A stretch of 64,000 nucleotides of DNA, taken from Alphaproteobacteria bacterium (GTDB lineage Bacteria; Pseudomonadota; Alphaproteobacteria; Reyranellales; Reyranellaceae). The stretch is from positions 1-64,000 of the forward strand of contig JAFKFK010000027.1 of NCBI GenBank assembly GCA_017307275.1, read 5' to 3'. Position 1 is the stretch's first letter; every line of letters begins with the position of its first letter. Below, in pieces: positions 34,843 to 44,006 of the stretch. The notes beneath the pieces are model-generated. The model saw only the letters and a program-made list of their open reading frames with translations. It was not told where the DNA came from and did no database searches. The translations under genes were made by a program, and so were the position numbers.

Positions 34843-35493
34843 TCAGACGCCGGCGACGGCCTTGATCTCGGCCCGCAACTCCGGAATGCCGAAGCCCGTT
34901 TCGCTGCTGGTCGGCAGGACCACGGGATGGGCGGCGCCATGCTTGCGGGCGATGGCCTCAGCGGCGGCGACGGCACGCGGCACGTCGGCGGCCTTGAGCT
35001 GGTCGGTCTTGGTCAGCACGATCTGGTAGGAGACGGCGGCCTTGTCGAGATTGCGCATCGTCTCGCGGTCGCTCTCCTTCACGCCGTGGCGCGAATCGAT
35101 CAGCAGACAGACCCGCACCAGCGTCGGTCGGCCGCGCAGATAGGCCGAGGCGAGATCCTGCCACGTCTCCTTCATCGACTTGGAGACCTGGGCGAAGCCG
35201 TAACCCGGCAGGTCGACCAGCACCAACCGGTTCGCAAGGTCGAAGAAATTGATCTGCCGGGTATGGCCCGGCTTGGCCGAGACGCGCGCCAGGGTCCGCC
35301 GGCCGGTGAGCGCGTTCACCAGGCTCGACTTGCCGACATTGGACCGGCCGGCGAAGGCCACTTCCGGCCATGTCGTGGGCGTCAGCGATTCGAGCGACGC
35401 CGCGCCCGAGATGAAATCGCAGGGACCCGCAAAAAGTTTGCGAGCCGCCTCGATTTCTTCCGGGCTACGCCCCTCCTGTTGATCCGAAGGCAT
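34843..35493 (-). CDS. engB: Ribosome biogenesis GTPase YihA/YsxC (EngB)
   Basis: GTPase for assembly of the large ribosomal subunit, 216 residues. G1 GRSNVGKSSL, G3 DLPGYGFAQ, G4 TKTDQL and the switch segment KPGHTRQINFF are complete. The ATG at 35493 overlaps the yidC stop (TGATG); a TTG at 35496 is also possible. Coupled to yidC, as in many alphaproteobacteria. Confidence 0.96.
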   Translation of the reverse strand: MPSDQQEGRSPEEIEAARKLFAGPCDFISGAASLESLTPTTWPEVAFAGRSNVGKSSLVNALTGRRTLARVSAKPGHTRQINFFDLANRLVLVDLPGYGFAQVSKSMKETWQDLASAYLRGRPTLVRVCLLIDSRHGVKESDRETMRNLDKAAVSYQIVLTKTDQLKAADVPRAVAAAEAIARKHGAAHPVVLPTSSETGFGIPELRAEIKAVAGV

Positions 35494-37331
35494 CAACTCT
35501 TCTTGCCGGAGCCCTTGCCGCCCTTCTTGTTGCCGTTGGCATTGGCGTTAGCCACCGGCGCCGGCGTGGCCGCGACCGGCGCCTTGCCGCCGCCGATCGG
35601 CGTGCCGTGGCGGCGCATGATCATGTACTGCTGGGCGATCGACAGGATGTTGCTCCACGCCCAGTAGATCACCAGGCCGGCCGAGAACGGCGCCAGCATG
35701 AAGGTGAACAGGATCGGCAGGAACTGGAACACGCGCGCCTGCACCGGATCGGTCGGCTGCGGGTTCAGCTTCTGCTGCAGATACATCGTGACGCCCATGA
35801 TGATGGGCCACAGGCCGATGTTGAAGAAGTGCAGGAAGTCCGGCACGTGCCACGAGAAGAGCCCGAAGCCGGTCAGGATGGTGAGCGGATCGGGCGCCGC
35901 CAGGTCCTTGATCCAGCCGTAGAACGGCTGATGGCGCATCTCGATGGTGGTGTAGAGCACCTTATAGAGCGCGAAGAACACCGGGATCTGCACCAGGATC
36001 GGCAAGCAGCCCGCCGCAGGATTCACCTTCTCGCGGCGATAGAGCTGCATCAGTTCCTGGTTCATGCGCTGGCGGTCCTCGCCGTAGCGCTCCTTGAGCT
36101 TCTCCATCTCGGGCTGCAGCTTCTTCATCTTGCTCATCGCCGCATAGGACTTGTTGGCCAGCGGGAAGAACACAAGCTTGACGATGACGGTCAGCACCAG
36201 GATCGACAGACCGAAGTTGCCGAGCTGCACATAGAGCCACTCGAGCAGCCAGAACAGCGGCTTGGTGAAGAACCAGAACCAGCCCCAATCGATCGTGAGA
36301 TCGAACTTCTCGATGCCGTACTTCTTTTCGTAGTCGTCGATCACGCGCACGATCTTCGCGCCGGCATAGAGGCGGGAGTCCGTCGTCACGGTCGCGCCCG
36401 GCGCGGCGGCAATTCCGGCACCGACATAGTCGATCTGGTATTTGAGGTCCGCGCCCGCGCCGGTCTGCTTGATCGAGGCATCGAGCTTGGACTTCTGGTC
36501 GGGCACCAGCGTCGCCATCCAGTATTTGTCGGTGATGCCGAGCCAGCCGCCCGTCGTGGCGATCTTCTGCTGCTTGTTGCCCTTGAAGTCGGAGTAGCTG
36601 AACTCCTTCAGCGCGCCGTTGAACACGCCGTAAGGACCTTCGTGCAGGATGTACATGCCCTCGGCAGGCGGCTCGCCGTAGCGCACGACGAGGCTCCACG
36701 GGAACAAGGTCACCGGCTTGTCGGTCTTGTTCTCGAAGCTCTGCTGCACGTCGAACATGAAGAATTCGTCGATCGACACGGTGAGGCCGAAGATCAGGCC
36801 CTGGCCGTTGTCCCAGGTGAGCTTCGCCGGCTTGCCGGGCGCTACCGTCTGGTTGTCCGTCGTCCAGAGCGAATCGGGACCCGGCACCTTGATCGCGGGA
36901 TCCGACGAGGACCAACCGAACTCGGCGTAGTAGGGGTGGGCGCTGCCGACCGGTGAGAGGACCGGAACGGGCGGGCTCTTGGGATCGATGGTCTCGCGAT
37001 ACTTCACGAGCCGCACGTCGTCGATGCGCGCGCCCTTGAGCGAGATCGAGCCGACCAGCTCGGCGGTGTTGAACGTGACGCGCGGGCTCTGGGCCAGCGC
37101 CTCGCTGCGGCCGACTACCGGCTGCTGCGCGGGACCTGCTCCCGGACCGGGCTGCGTACCCGGTGCGCCGGGTGCACCCGACTGGCCGGCTGGCGCCTGC
37201 GGAGCGCCGGGCTGGGTCGTCGCTTGTTGGGTGCCGTTGACCGGCGGCTTTGCCGGCGGGAAGGCCGCCTGCCAGCCCACGATGATCAGCACCGAGAGGA
37301 CGATGGCGACGATGAAATTCTTCTGATCCAT
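35493..37331 (-). CDS. yidC: Membrane protein insertase YidC (Oxa1 family)
   Basis: Inner-membrane insertase/chaperone of 612 residues. N-terminal anchor (IVAIVLSVLIIVGWQAAF), a Pro/Gly/Ala-rich linker (30-80), the large periplasmic beta domain (about 95-350), then five TM helices with the conserved FPLANKSYAAMSKMKKLQPE and KVNPAAGCLPILVQIPVFFALYKV. The C-terminal tail is Ala/Asn-rich, then Lys/Gly-rich (NKKGGKGSGKKS), as in ribosome-contacting YidC proteins. It lies 36 bp after yidD and overlaps engB. Confidence 0.98.
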   Translation of the reverse strand: MDQKNFIVAIVLSVLIIVGWQAAFPPAKPPVNGTQQATTQPGAPQAPAGQSGAPGAPGTQPGPGAGPAQQPVVGRSEALAQSPRVTFNTAELVGSISLKGARIDDVRLVKYRETIDPKSPPVPVLSPVGSAHPYYAEFGWSSSDPAIKVPGPDSLWTTDNQTVAPGKPAKLTWDNGQGLIFGLTVSIDEFFMFDVQQSFENKTDKPVTLFPWSLVVRYGEPPAEGMYILHEGPYGVFNGALKEFSYSDFKGNKQQKIATTGGWLGITDKYWMATLVPDQKSKLDASIKQTGAGADLKYQIDYVGAGIAAAPGATVTTDSRLYAGAKIVRVIDDYEKKYGIEKFDLTIDWGWFWFFTKPLFWLLEWLYVQLGNFGLSILVLTVIVKLVFFPLANKSYAAMSKMKKLQPEMEKLKERYGEDRQRMNQELMQLYRREKVNPAAGCLPILVQIPVFFALYKVLYTTIEMRHQPFYGWIKDLAAPDPLTILTGFGLFSWHVPDFLHFFNIGLWPIIMGVTMYLQQKLNPQPTDPVQARVFQFLPILFTFMLAPFSAGLVIYWAWSNILSIAQQYMIMRRHGTPIGGGKAPVAATPAPVANANANGNKKGGKGSGKKS

Positions 37332-37367
37332 TTCAGACGATCTTTCTCAGGCGATCTTTCCGGGCGC

Positions 37368-37640
37368 TCAGGAGCGCTCAGCGGGTTGGCAGGAAAGGGT
37401 TTGGTGCGGACGCCGTGCAGCAGCGGCCGGTGGAACGGGATCCCAGCCGCCGGCGCCCCAGGGGCCACAGCGGCAGAGACGATGCGCGGCGAGCCAGCTT
37501 CCCCGCAACGCGCCATGCGTCGCCACCGCCCCAGCCGCATAGGCCGAGCAGGACGGCTCGTAGCGGCAGGCGCCGACGAAGAAGTAGGCGAGCGTGAGCT
37601 GATAGAAGCGGATCGCGCCACGCAGGACGAAGGACATCAT
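37368..37640 (-). CDS. yidD: Membrane protein insertion efficiency factor YidD
   Basis: A 90-residue amphipathic peripheral membrane protein assisting YidC. Diagnostic run: RFYQLTLAYFFVGACRYEPS, then CSAYAAGAVATHGALRGSWLAA, with the three conserved Cys and C-R-C-x-P-WG. Two ATGs in series (37640 and 37637). The C-terminus is Ala/Pro-rich beyond the conserved domain. Order rnpA-yidD-yidC is the usual one. Confidence 0.95.
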   Translation of the reverse strand: MMSFVLRGAIRFYQLTLAYFFVGACRYEPSCSAYAAGAVATHGALRGSWLAAHRLCRCGPWGAGGWDPVPPAAAARRPHQTLSCQPAERS

Positions 37641-37692
37641 GCGGCCCGGAAACTGGCGACTTAACCGCGCGGGCGCAAGCAGTCCGTGCAGG

Positions 37693-38058
37693 TCATGGCG
37701 TCGCGACGAGCTGCGCCTTGAGACGCTTCAGCGCCTCTCGCAGCTCTCCGCGCATTGCAGCGAAGTCGCGGACGAGGGCGCCCTGTCGGCCGACCAGCAC
37801 ATAGTCGAGGTCCGGCCGCGCCTCGGCGGGGATCACCAAGCGGGCAATTTCGCGCAAACGCCGGCGTACGCGGTTACGGACCACGGCATTGCCGACCTTG
37901 CGGGTTACGGTGAAACCTACCCGGATATCGGGCAGGGCGATTTCGGCAGGAACGGGGGCCACCTGGAGTACGAATCCAGGCATGGCACAGCGGCGTCCGG
38001 CCTGGACGCGCAGAAAATCGCGACGATTCGGCAAACGCCCGAGGCGCGCCGCAGCCAA
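37693..38058 (-). CDS. rnpA: Ribonuclease P protein component
   Basis: Protein subunit of RNase P, 121 residues, basic. The conserved RNR box is KVGNAVVRNRVRRRLREIAR (about 55-74), and RLPNRRDFLRVQAG is the N-terminal cleft region. Start is TTG 38058, 6 bp after the rpmH stop; a second TTG at 38034 would remove eight residues. No ATG fits the family. Coupled with rpmH. Confidence 0.94.
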   Translation of the reverse strand: MAAARLGRLPNRRDFLRVQAGRRCAMPGFVLQVAPVPAEIALPDIRVGFTVTRKVGNAVVRNRVRRRLREIARLVIPAEARPDLDYVLVGRQGALVRDFAAMRGELREALKRLKAQLVATP

Positions 38059-38064
38059 AAGAGG

Positions 38065-38199
38065 CTAGGCCGACAGACGCTTGCGGCCCGACCGGCGGCG
38101 GTTGGCGATGACCTTGCGGCCACCCACCGTCGCCATGCGGGACCGGAAGCCATGCCGGCGCTTGCGCACCAGCTTGCTCGGCTGATAGGTGCGTTTCAT
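38065..38199 (-). CDS. rpmH: 50S ribosomal protein L34
   Basis: A 44-residue, Arg/Lys-rich protein read on the minus strand: it starts [18 protein letters not shown] and ends GRKRLSA. This is the whole of L34, short enough to be missed by length filters. AAGGAG precedes ATG 38199. First gene of the rpmH-rnpA-yidD-yidC-engB operon, with promoter and leader upstream. Confidence 0.98.
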   Translation of the reverse strand: MKRTYQPSKLVRKRRHGFRSRMATVGGRKVIANRRRSGRKRLSA

Positions 38200-38222
38200 G
38201 ACGCAACTCCTTTAAATACAAC

Positions 38223-38291
38223 GCCCCCGCGCGGTGCGCAGGGGCAAATTCCGTGGCCGAGCGTAATAAGCATGAGACGGCGGCGAGTCAA
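38223..38291 (-). promoter_or_regulatory. rpmH promoter and leader hairpin
   Basis: On the minus strand TTGACT (38286-38291) and TATTAC (38263-38268) are spaced by 17 bp, a good sigma-70-type promoter. The leader then carries a GC-rich hairpin at 38223-38245 (10-bp stem with one mismatch, 3-nt loop), 23 bp before the rpmH start. Possibly autoregulatory by L34; inferred. Confidence 0.65.
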
Positions 38292-38309
38292 CGAGGCCTA
38301 AGATGGCCC

Positions 38310-38957
38310 ATGACACTCTTCCTGCACGGCTACCACTTCAGTGTTTACACGAGAATCGCCCGTCTGGCCCTGGCCGAGAAGGCCGTGACCTACGAAAGGG
38401 TCGAGGTGAACCCCTTCGCGGCGGACTGTCCACCCGACTATCTGGCGCTTCACCCGTTCCGACGGGTCCCGACCCTCGTCCATGACGGTTTCGCACTCTA
38501 CGAAACCGGCGCCATCACCCGCTACGTCGACCGGGCCTTCGCCGGGCCTGCCCTCCGGCCGGCCTCCCCGCGGGCCCTTGCCCGCATGGACCAGATCATT
38601 GGCATCGTCGATTCCTATGCCTATTGGCCCCTGGTCCGGCAGGTCTTCGTGCACGACGTCTTTCGTCCCCACACCGGCGGCGAGGTCGACCTGGTAGAGC
38701 GAGACAAGGGTCTGGACGCTGCCGCTCGTGTCCTGATGGCGCTCGATACCCTGGCCTCCGACGATGCCTATCTTTGCGGGCCCGAGGTCTCGCTGGCCGA
38801 TTTCCACCTCGGCGCCATGGTCGCCTACTTCGCCCTGTCACCGCGCGGTAACGCCCTACTCGCCAAGCATCGGCGGCTCGCCGCATGGTGGACGCGCTTC
38901 AGCGGACGCCCCAGCCTCGCCGCGACCGCCCCGGGCCTGCCGGTAACCCAGCCGTGA
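38310..38957 (+). CDS. Glutathione S-transferase family protein
   Basis: A 215-residue GST. The thioredoxin-like N-terminal half reads MTLFLHGYHFSVYTRIARLA, with the cis-Pro in RRVPTLVHDGFALYETGAI, then an all-helical C-terminal half (about 85-215). The catalytic Tyr/Ser could be Tyr8 or Ser11. Start ATG 38310; earlier residues in the frame are intergenic. Divergent from rpmH, 66 bp from the next gene. Confidence 0.88.
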   Translation: MTLFLHGYHFSVYTRIARLALAEKAVTYERVEVNPFAADCPPDYLALHPFRRVPTLVHDGFALYETGAITRYVDRAFAGPALRPASPRALARMDQIIGIVDSYAYWPLVRQVFVHDVFRPHTGGEVDLVERDKGLDAAARVLMALDTLASDDAYLCGPEVSLADFHLGAMVAYFALSPRGNALLAKHRRLAAWWTRFSGRPSLAATAPGLPVTQP

Positions 38958-39022
38958 CAGCATGTGCTTTGAGGTCCGGTGCGCACAGGTGATTATCGGG
39001 GCGAGGCGATGCGACAGGCCAG

Positions 39023-39733
39023 ATGACCCCGTTGATGCTCCGCCGGCTGCTTCCCGTGGCGATTCTCCTGGGTGGCTTGGCGGTGTTCCTGCTGCTCGGT
39101 CTCGAGCGCTACTTTTCCTACGACCTGCTGTATCGCCATCAGGCGACACTGACCAAGTGGGTCGCGAAGCACGCCTTTATCTCGGCGGCGGCGTTCATCC
39201 TGGCCTATGCCACCGTCGTCGCCTTCTCGCTGCCGATCGCCATAGTCGTCACGCCAGTGGCGGGCTTCCTGTTCGGGACCTGGATGGGTGCCGGTCTTTC
39301 AGTAATCGGCGCGACGCTGGGCTCGATCGCCGTCTTCCTCGCGGCCCGCACCGCCTTCCGCGATCTCTTCCGCGCCCGCGCCGGCGCCGCGCTGGCGCGG
39401 CTGGAAGCAGGCTTCCAACGCGACGATTTCAGCTACCTCCTGTTCCTGCGACTGGTGCCGGTCTTTCCCTTCTGGTTGATCAACATCGTGCCGGCGCTGC
39501 TGGGCATGCGGCTCGGCCGCTATGTGCTCGCGACCATGATCGGCATCGTGCCGGCGGCAATCGTCTATGCGAGCGTCGGCGCCGGCCTCGGCATATTGAT
39601 CGAACGCGGCGAGCGGCCCAATCTCGGGATCATCTTCGAGTGGCGCATCTTGCTGCCGCTTCTGGGACTGGCGGCCCTGTCGTTGCTTCCGGTCGTCTAT
39701 GCCCGCCTGCGCAAGCCCAACGCCACACTCTGA
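39023..39733 (+). CDS. TVP38/TMEM64 (DedA-related) family membrane protein
   Basis: A 236-residue membrane protein with five or six helices and the VTT-domain core: VVTPVAGFLFGTWMGAGLSVIGATLGSIAVFLAARTAFRD, then the loop FLRLVPVFPFWLINIVPALLGM. These proteins are implicated in lipid scrambling or membrane homeostasis. ATG 39023; its stop lies 1 bp before the next gene, so the two genes are tightly coupled. Confidence 0.9.
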   Translation: MTPLMLRRLLPVAILLGGLAVFLLLGLERYFSYDLLYRHQATLTKWVAKHAFISAAAFILAYATVVAFSLPIAIVVTPVAGFLFGTWMGAGLSVIGATLGSIAVFLAARTAFRDLFRARAGAALARLEAGFQRDDFSYLLFLRLVPVFPFWLINIVPALLGMRLGRYVLATMIGIVPAAIVYASVGAGLGILIERGERPNLGIIFEWRILLPLLGLAALSLLPVVYARLRKPNATL

Positions 39734-39734
39734 C

Positions 39735-41159
39735 ATGAGCCAACGCCTCACTCCCGATGTCTGCGTGATCGGCGGCGGTTCGGCTGGCCTGGTCGTCGCT
39801 GCCGGTGCCGCACAACTGGGCCTCGACGTCGTGCTGATCGAGCGCGCCTTGATGGGCGGCGATTGCCTGAATTTCGGCTGTGTGCCCTCCAAGGCGCTGA
39901 TCGCGGCGGCGAAGGCAGCACAGGCTCAACGCAGCGGCAGCGCCTTCGGCATTGCTCCGGTCGAGCCGCGGATCGATTTCGCGCGCGTGATGGATCATGT
40001 GACCCAAACCATCGCCGCCATCGCCCCTAACGATTCAGTGGAGCGTTTCGAGAAGCTCGGCGTGCGGGTTCTCAAGGAAGAGGCACGCTTCATTCGCCGC
40101 ACCGAGATGCAGGCCGGTCCACATCGCATCGCAAGCAAACGCATTGTGCTCGCGACCGGCTCTCGCGCCGCCCTGCCGCCGATCCCGGGCCTCGCCGACA
40201 CGCCGCACTTCACCAACGAGACGATCTTCGCCAACCGCACCTTGCCTGCACATCTCCTGATCATCGGCGGCGGCCCCATCGGCATCGAGATGGCACAGGT
40301 GTTCCGGCGTCTGGGATCCCAGGTTACGGTGCTGGAGGCAGCGACATTCCTGCCCAAGGACGATCCGGAACTCGCCGCCGTCGTCGTTGCACGGCTGCGC
40401 GAAGAAGGCGTCGATCTGCGCAGTGGCGTGAAGATCGACCGCGTCGAATGCTCGACCGACGGCGGTGTCGCCGTCCTTGCCGACGGCACGCGGCTCACTG
40501 GAACACATCTCCTGGTCGCCGCCGGTCGCACGCCCGTGACCGAAGGGCTCGATCTCGACAAGGCCGGCGTCGCCCACACAAAGAAGGGCATCGCCGTCGA
40601 TGCGTCCCTGCGCACGTCCAACCGCAACGTCTGGGCGATCGGCGATTGCAACGGGCTCTACCCTTTCACGCATATGGCCGGCTACGAAGCCTCGCTGTTC
40701 ATCCGCGGCGCGCTGTTTCGAGCGCCGGCAAAGCTCGATGCGGCTATCGTGCCTTGGGCGACCTACAGCGATCCGGAGTTGGCGCAGGTTGGCGTCGGCG
40801 AACACGAAGCGCGACAGAAGTACGGTGATGGCATCAAGGTGCTGCGCTGGAAATTCGCCGAGAATGATCGGGCGCAGACCGAGCGCGCGACCGACGGCCT
40901 CGTGAAGGTGACTACCGATCCGCGCGGCCGCATCCTGGGCGCCGCCATCGTGGGACCGCAGGCTGGCGAACTGATCCAGCCCTGGTGCCTCGCCCTCTCG
41001 AGGCGGCTCAAGATTTCAGCCCTGGCGAGCTTCGTACCGCCCTATCCGACGCTCGGCGAAGCCAGCAAGCGCGCCGCCGGCAGTTACTTCACTGAAACGC
41101 TGTTCGGCCCGCGCACCCGCGGCCTTGTCCGCTTCCTGGCACGACTGCCGGTCTGGTAG
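39735..41159 (+). CDS. FAD-dependent pyridine nucleotide-disulfide oxidoreductase, mercuric-reductase-like
   Basis: A 474-residue flavoprotein of the dihydrolipoamide dehydrogenase/mercuric reductase class. FAD motif VCVIGGGSAGLVVAAGAAQLG, the redox pair Cys44/Cys49 in GGDCLNFGCVPSKAL, NAD(P) motif IIGGGPIGIEMAQ and a dimerisation domain. The terminal segment is PYPTLGEASKRAAG: the usual catalytic His of the HPT-x-E motif is replaced. It is coupled to a TVP38 gene, an association seen in other bacteria. It is not a classical Lpd or glutathione reductase. Substrate unknown. Confidence 0.9.
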   Translation: MSQRLTPDVCVIGGGSAGLVVAAGAAQLGLDVVLIERALMGGDCLNFGCVPSKALIAAAKAAQAQRSGSAFGIAPVEPRIDFARVMDHVTQTIAAIAPNDSVERFEKLGVRVLKEEARFIRRTEMQAGPHRIASKRIVLATGSRAALPPIPGLADTPHFTNETIFANRTLPAHLLIIGGGPIGIEMAQVFRRLGSQVTVLEAATFLPKDDPELAAVVVARLREEGVDLRSGVKIDRVECSTDGGVAVLADGTRLTGTHLLVAAGRTPVTEGLDLDKAGVAHTKKGIAVDASLRTSNRNVWAIGDCNGLYPFTHMAGYEASLFIRGALFRAPAKLDAAIVPWATYSDPELAQVGVGEHEARQKYGDGIKVLRWKFAENDRAQTERATDGLVKVTTDPRGRILGAAIVGPQAGELIQPWCLALSRRLKISALASFVPPYPTLGEASKRAAGSYFTETLFGPRTRGLVRFLARLPVW

Positions 41160-41209
41160 ACCTGTCCGACGGATACTCGTCGAAGGTATACGCCCAGAAG
41201 GAGTGCGCC

Positions 41210-42460
41210 ATGTCCCGGCCGCGCATCGTTATCGTCGGCGCAGGCTTCGGCGGGTTGAATGCCGCACACGCACTCGGCGGCGTGGACGCCGACGTCACCG
41301 TCATTGACCGGCGTAACTATCATCTCTTCCAGCCACTGCTCTACCAGGTCGCCACGGCCGGCCTTTCACCGGCGCAGATTGCCTCGCCGATCCGCGCCAT
41401 CCTGCGCCGCGCGCCCAATGTGCGCGTCGTCCTCGGCCGGGTTTCCGGCGTCGACAAGCAACGCCACGTGGTCAAGCTGGACGACCACGAGATCGAATAC
41501 GACTACCTCGTGCTGGCGACGGGATCGCGGCATGCCTATTTCGGCCACGACGAATGGGAGCACGTGGCGCCGGGCCTCAAGAAGATCGACGACGCCACCA
41601 GCCTTCGCCGCCGTATCCTGAGTGCCTTCGAACACGCCGAGTCGATGGCTCCTGCCGAAGACAGGCAACGTTTCCTCACCTTCGTGGTGATCGGGGGCGG
41701 TCCGACCGGCGTCGAAATGGCTGGAGCCATCGCCGAACTGGCACACGTGGCGCTGCGACACGACTTTCGCACCATTGATCCGCGCGAAGCGCGCATCGTT
41801 CTCGTAGAGGCAGGGCCACGTATCCTGCCGGCCTTTCCTCCCTCTCTCAGCGAGGCAGCCCGGAAGTCGCTCGAGCGGCTTCATGTCGAGGTCCGCCTCG
41901 GTACGCCTGTTTCCAATTGCGACGAGAGCGGCGTCACGATTGGTGACGAACATCTTGCCGCCTCGACCATCGTATGGGCCGCCGGCGTCGCCGCCTCGTC
42001 GGCATCGCGATGGCTCGGCACGGAAACAGATCGCGTTGGCCGCGTGGTTGTCGGCACCGATCTTACGGTGCCGGATCACCCCGAGATCTTCGTAATCGGC
42101 GACACGGCCCACGCGCTCGGCCGGAACGGCAAGCCCTTGCCGGGCCTGGCACCTGTCGCCAAGCAGCAGGGCGCCTATGTGGCCAAGGTGCTCCGTGCCC
42201 GCCTGTCGGGTAAACCGGCGCCACCTCCTTTCCGTTATCGGGATTGGGGAACAATGGCCACGATCGGCCGCCGGGCGGCTGTCGCCGATTTCGGCTGGTT
42301 GCGCATTCGAGGCACGCTCGCCTGGCTGCTGTGGGGCCTCGTCCACGTCTCGTTCCTGATCGGCTTCAGGAACCGGCTGGTCGTGATGCTTGAATGGATC
42401 TGGTCCTACCTGACCTTCCAGTCTGGTGCCCGGCTGATCACCGGACCGGAATCCCACTAG
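41210..42460 (+). CDS. ndh: Type II NADH:quinone oxidoreductase (NDH-2)
   Basis: Single-subunit, non-pumping NADH dehydrogenase of 416 residues. FAD motif IVIVGAGFGGLNAAHALGG, then the NDH-2 hallmark NYHLFQPLLYQVATAGLSPAQIA, NAD motif VVIGGGPTGVEMAGAIAEL, the C-terminal KQQGAYVAKVLRA and an amphipathic membrane anchor (YRDWGTMATIGRRAAVADFG, then hydrophobic helices). It follows the flavin oxidoreductase by 50 bp, on the same strand. Confidence 0.93.
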   Translation: MSRPRIVIVGAGFGGLNAAHALGGVDADVTVIDRRNYHLFQPLLYQVATAGLSPAQIASPIRAILRRAPNVRVVLGRVSGVDKQRHVVKLDDHEIEYDYLVLATGSRHAYFGHDEWEHVAPGLKKIDDATSLRRRILSAFEHAESMAPAEDRQRFLTFVVIGGGPTGVEMAGAIAELAHVALRHDFRTIDPREARIVLVEAGPRILPAFPPSLSEAARKSLERLHVEVRLGTPVSNCDESGVTIGDEHLAASTIVWAAGVAASSASRWLGTETDRVGRVVVGTDLTVPDHPEIFVIGDTAHALGRNGKPLPGLAPVAKQQGAYVAKVLRARLSGKPAPPPFRYRDWGTMATIGRRAAVADFGWLRIRGTLAWLLWGLVHVSFLIGFRNRLVVMLEWIWSYLTFQSGARLITGPESH

Positions 42461-42581
42461 ACGTATTCACATGGTATCGGCAGGCATTCACAAAGAAGTG
42501 CCGTTGAAAGTCGTCTGATTTCGGCGCCATTGCCGGAGGCCCGCTAGGCCAGATGCGGCGACTTGGCTAGACTCCGCCTCG

Positions 42582-44006
42582 ATGACCGCCGACGTCACCG
42601 CACCGGCCCAATCTGCACGTCCCGCCCGCCGCAACTTGGCCTTTGGCCTGTCGTGGCGAATCCTCGGGCTGGTCGTGGCTGCCGTCATGGCCGCCGAGGT
42701 CGCGATCTTCCTGCCGTCGATTGCCCGCTTCCGGCTGGTCTATCTCGAACAGCTCATCGAGAGCGGTGCGCTGGCAGCGCTCTCGCTCGACGCCACCCCC
42801 GACAACATGATCAACGAGAACCTGAAGCGCACCTTGCTCGACCATGCGCGCGTCGATGCGGTGGCGCTGGTCGAACCCAATCGGCCCAAACGGGCGCTGA
42901 TGAATGTCGAGCCGCGGCCGGAGATGCCGGGATTCAAGCTCAAGGACCGCGACGCGCTTGGCCTCATCTGGGACGCACTTTCGGCCATGTCGCACGACGG
43001 CTCACGCTACATAAGAGTCGTCGGCGGCTCGATGCGTTTGCCGAAGGCCAAGGTCTGGATCGTGGTCGACGAAATGCCGATGCGTGCCGCGATGTACGAT
43101 TACGCCGGTCGCATTCTCCTTTTGTCGATCATCGTCGCCCTGTCGACGGCGGCACTGCTCTATCTGGCGCTGCGCTGGATGGTGATCAAACCCCTGCAAG
43201 GTCTTTCCGCCGACATGACGGCCTTCCGCCGCGCGCCGGAAGATATCGGCACCGAGCGGCCACCGACCCAGCGCAACGACGAGATCGGCGTGGTCGATCG
43301 CGAGTTCCAGAACCTGCAACGCGAACTACGCACCTCGCTGCGCCAGAAATCGCGCCTCGCCGAAGTTGGCGCCGCCACCAACAAGATCAATCACGATCTG
43401 CGCAACATGCTGTCGACGGCACGCCTGCTGTCGGACCGGCTCGCACGCAGCGACGACGAGCGCACGCGCTCGCTCGCCCCCACCATCCTCAACACGATTG
43501 ACCGCGCGGCACGGCTCGCCAGCGACGCCATCGAATACGTGCGTGAACAGCCGACCCCCAAGCTTGCCGACGTCGATCTCGCCGATCTGGTCGACGAGGT
43601 CGGTGTCGTGCTGCAGGAACAAGGGGAGGATCGTGATCCCAACGTGCTGCGCACCTGGCTGAACGAAGTCGGCAGTGAGCGGGTAAAGGCCGATCGCGAC
43701 CTTCTCTATCGCGTATTCCTCAATCTCGGCCGCAACGCCTTCGAATGTGGCGCCACCTCGGCCACCGTACGGTGCCGGCCCAATGGCGGCTTCCTGATGA
43801 TCGACGTCGTCGACAATGGACCCGGTGTGTCACCGGCCGTCGCCAGTCAACTTTTCCGTCCCTTCACTACGGGCGGTCGCGCAGGCGGCGCCGGCCTTGG
43901 CCTCGCAATCGCACGCGATCTCGTCCGCCTCCACGGCGGCGACATCACCCTGGCAGAGTCGAGCAATCAGGGCACGACCTTCTGCTTCACCTTGCCTCTC
44001 AGCTAA
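42582..44006 (+). CDS. Membrane sensor histidine kinase, orphan
   Basis: A 474-residue kinase with two TM helices (about 25-45 and 178-200), an extracytoplasmic domain (about 46-175), HAMP-like segment (200-245), a coiled region and H-box KINHDLRNMLSTARLLSD (His271). ATP-binding boxes follow: N-box FLNLGRNAFE, G1 DVVDNGPGVS, and GGRAGGAGLGLAIARDLV. No response regulator is adjacent. The H-box lacks the common Phe before the His and reads KINHDLRN. The stop overlaps the convergent gene by 4 bp. Confidence 0.92.
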   Translation: MTADVTAPAQSARPARRNLAFGLSWRILGLVVAAVMAAEVAIFLPSIARFRLVYLEQLIESGALAALSLDATPDNMINENLKRTLLDHARVDAVALVEPNRPKRALMNVEPRPEMPGFKLKDRDALGLIWDALSAMSHDGSRYIRVVGGSMRLPKAKVWIVVDEMPMRAAMYDYAGRILLLSIIVALSTAALLYLALRWMVIKPLQGLSADMTAFRRAPEDIGTERPPTQRNDEIGVVDREFQNLQRELRTSLRQKSRLAEVGAATNKINHDLRNMLSTARLLSDRLARSDDERTRSLAPTILNTIDRAARLASDAIEYVREQPTPKLADVDLADLVDEVGVVLQEQGEDRDPNVLRTWLNEVGSERVKADRDLLYRVFLNLGRNAFECGATSATVRCRPNGGFLMIDVVDNGPGVSPAVASQLFRPFTTGGRAGGAGLGLAIARDLVRLHGGDITLAESSNQGTTFCFTLPLS

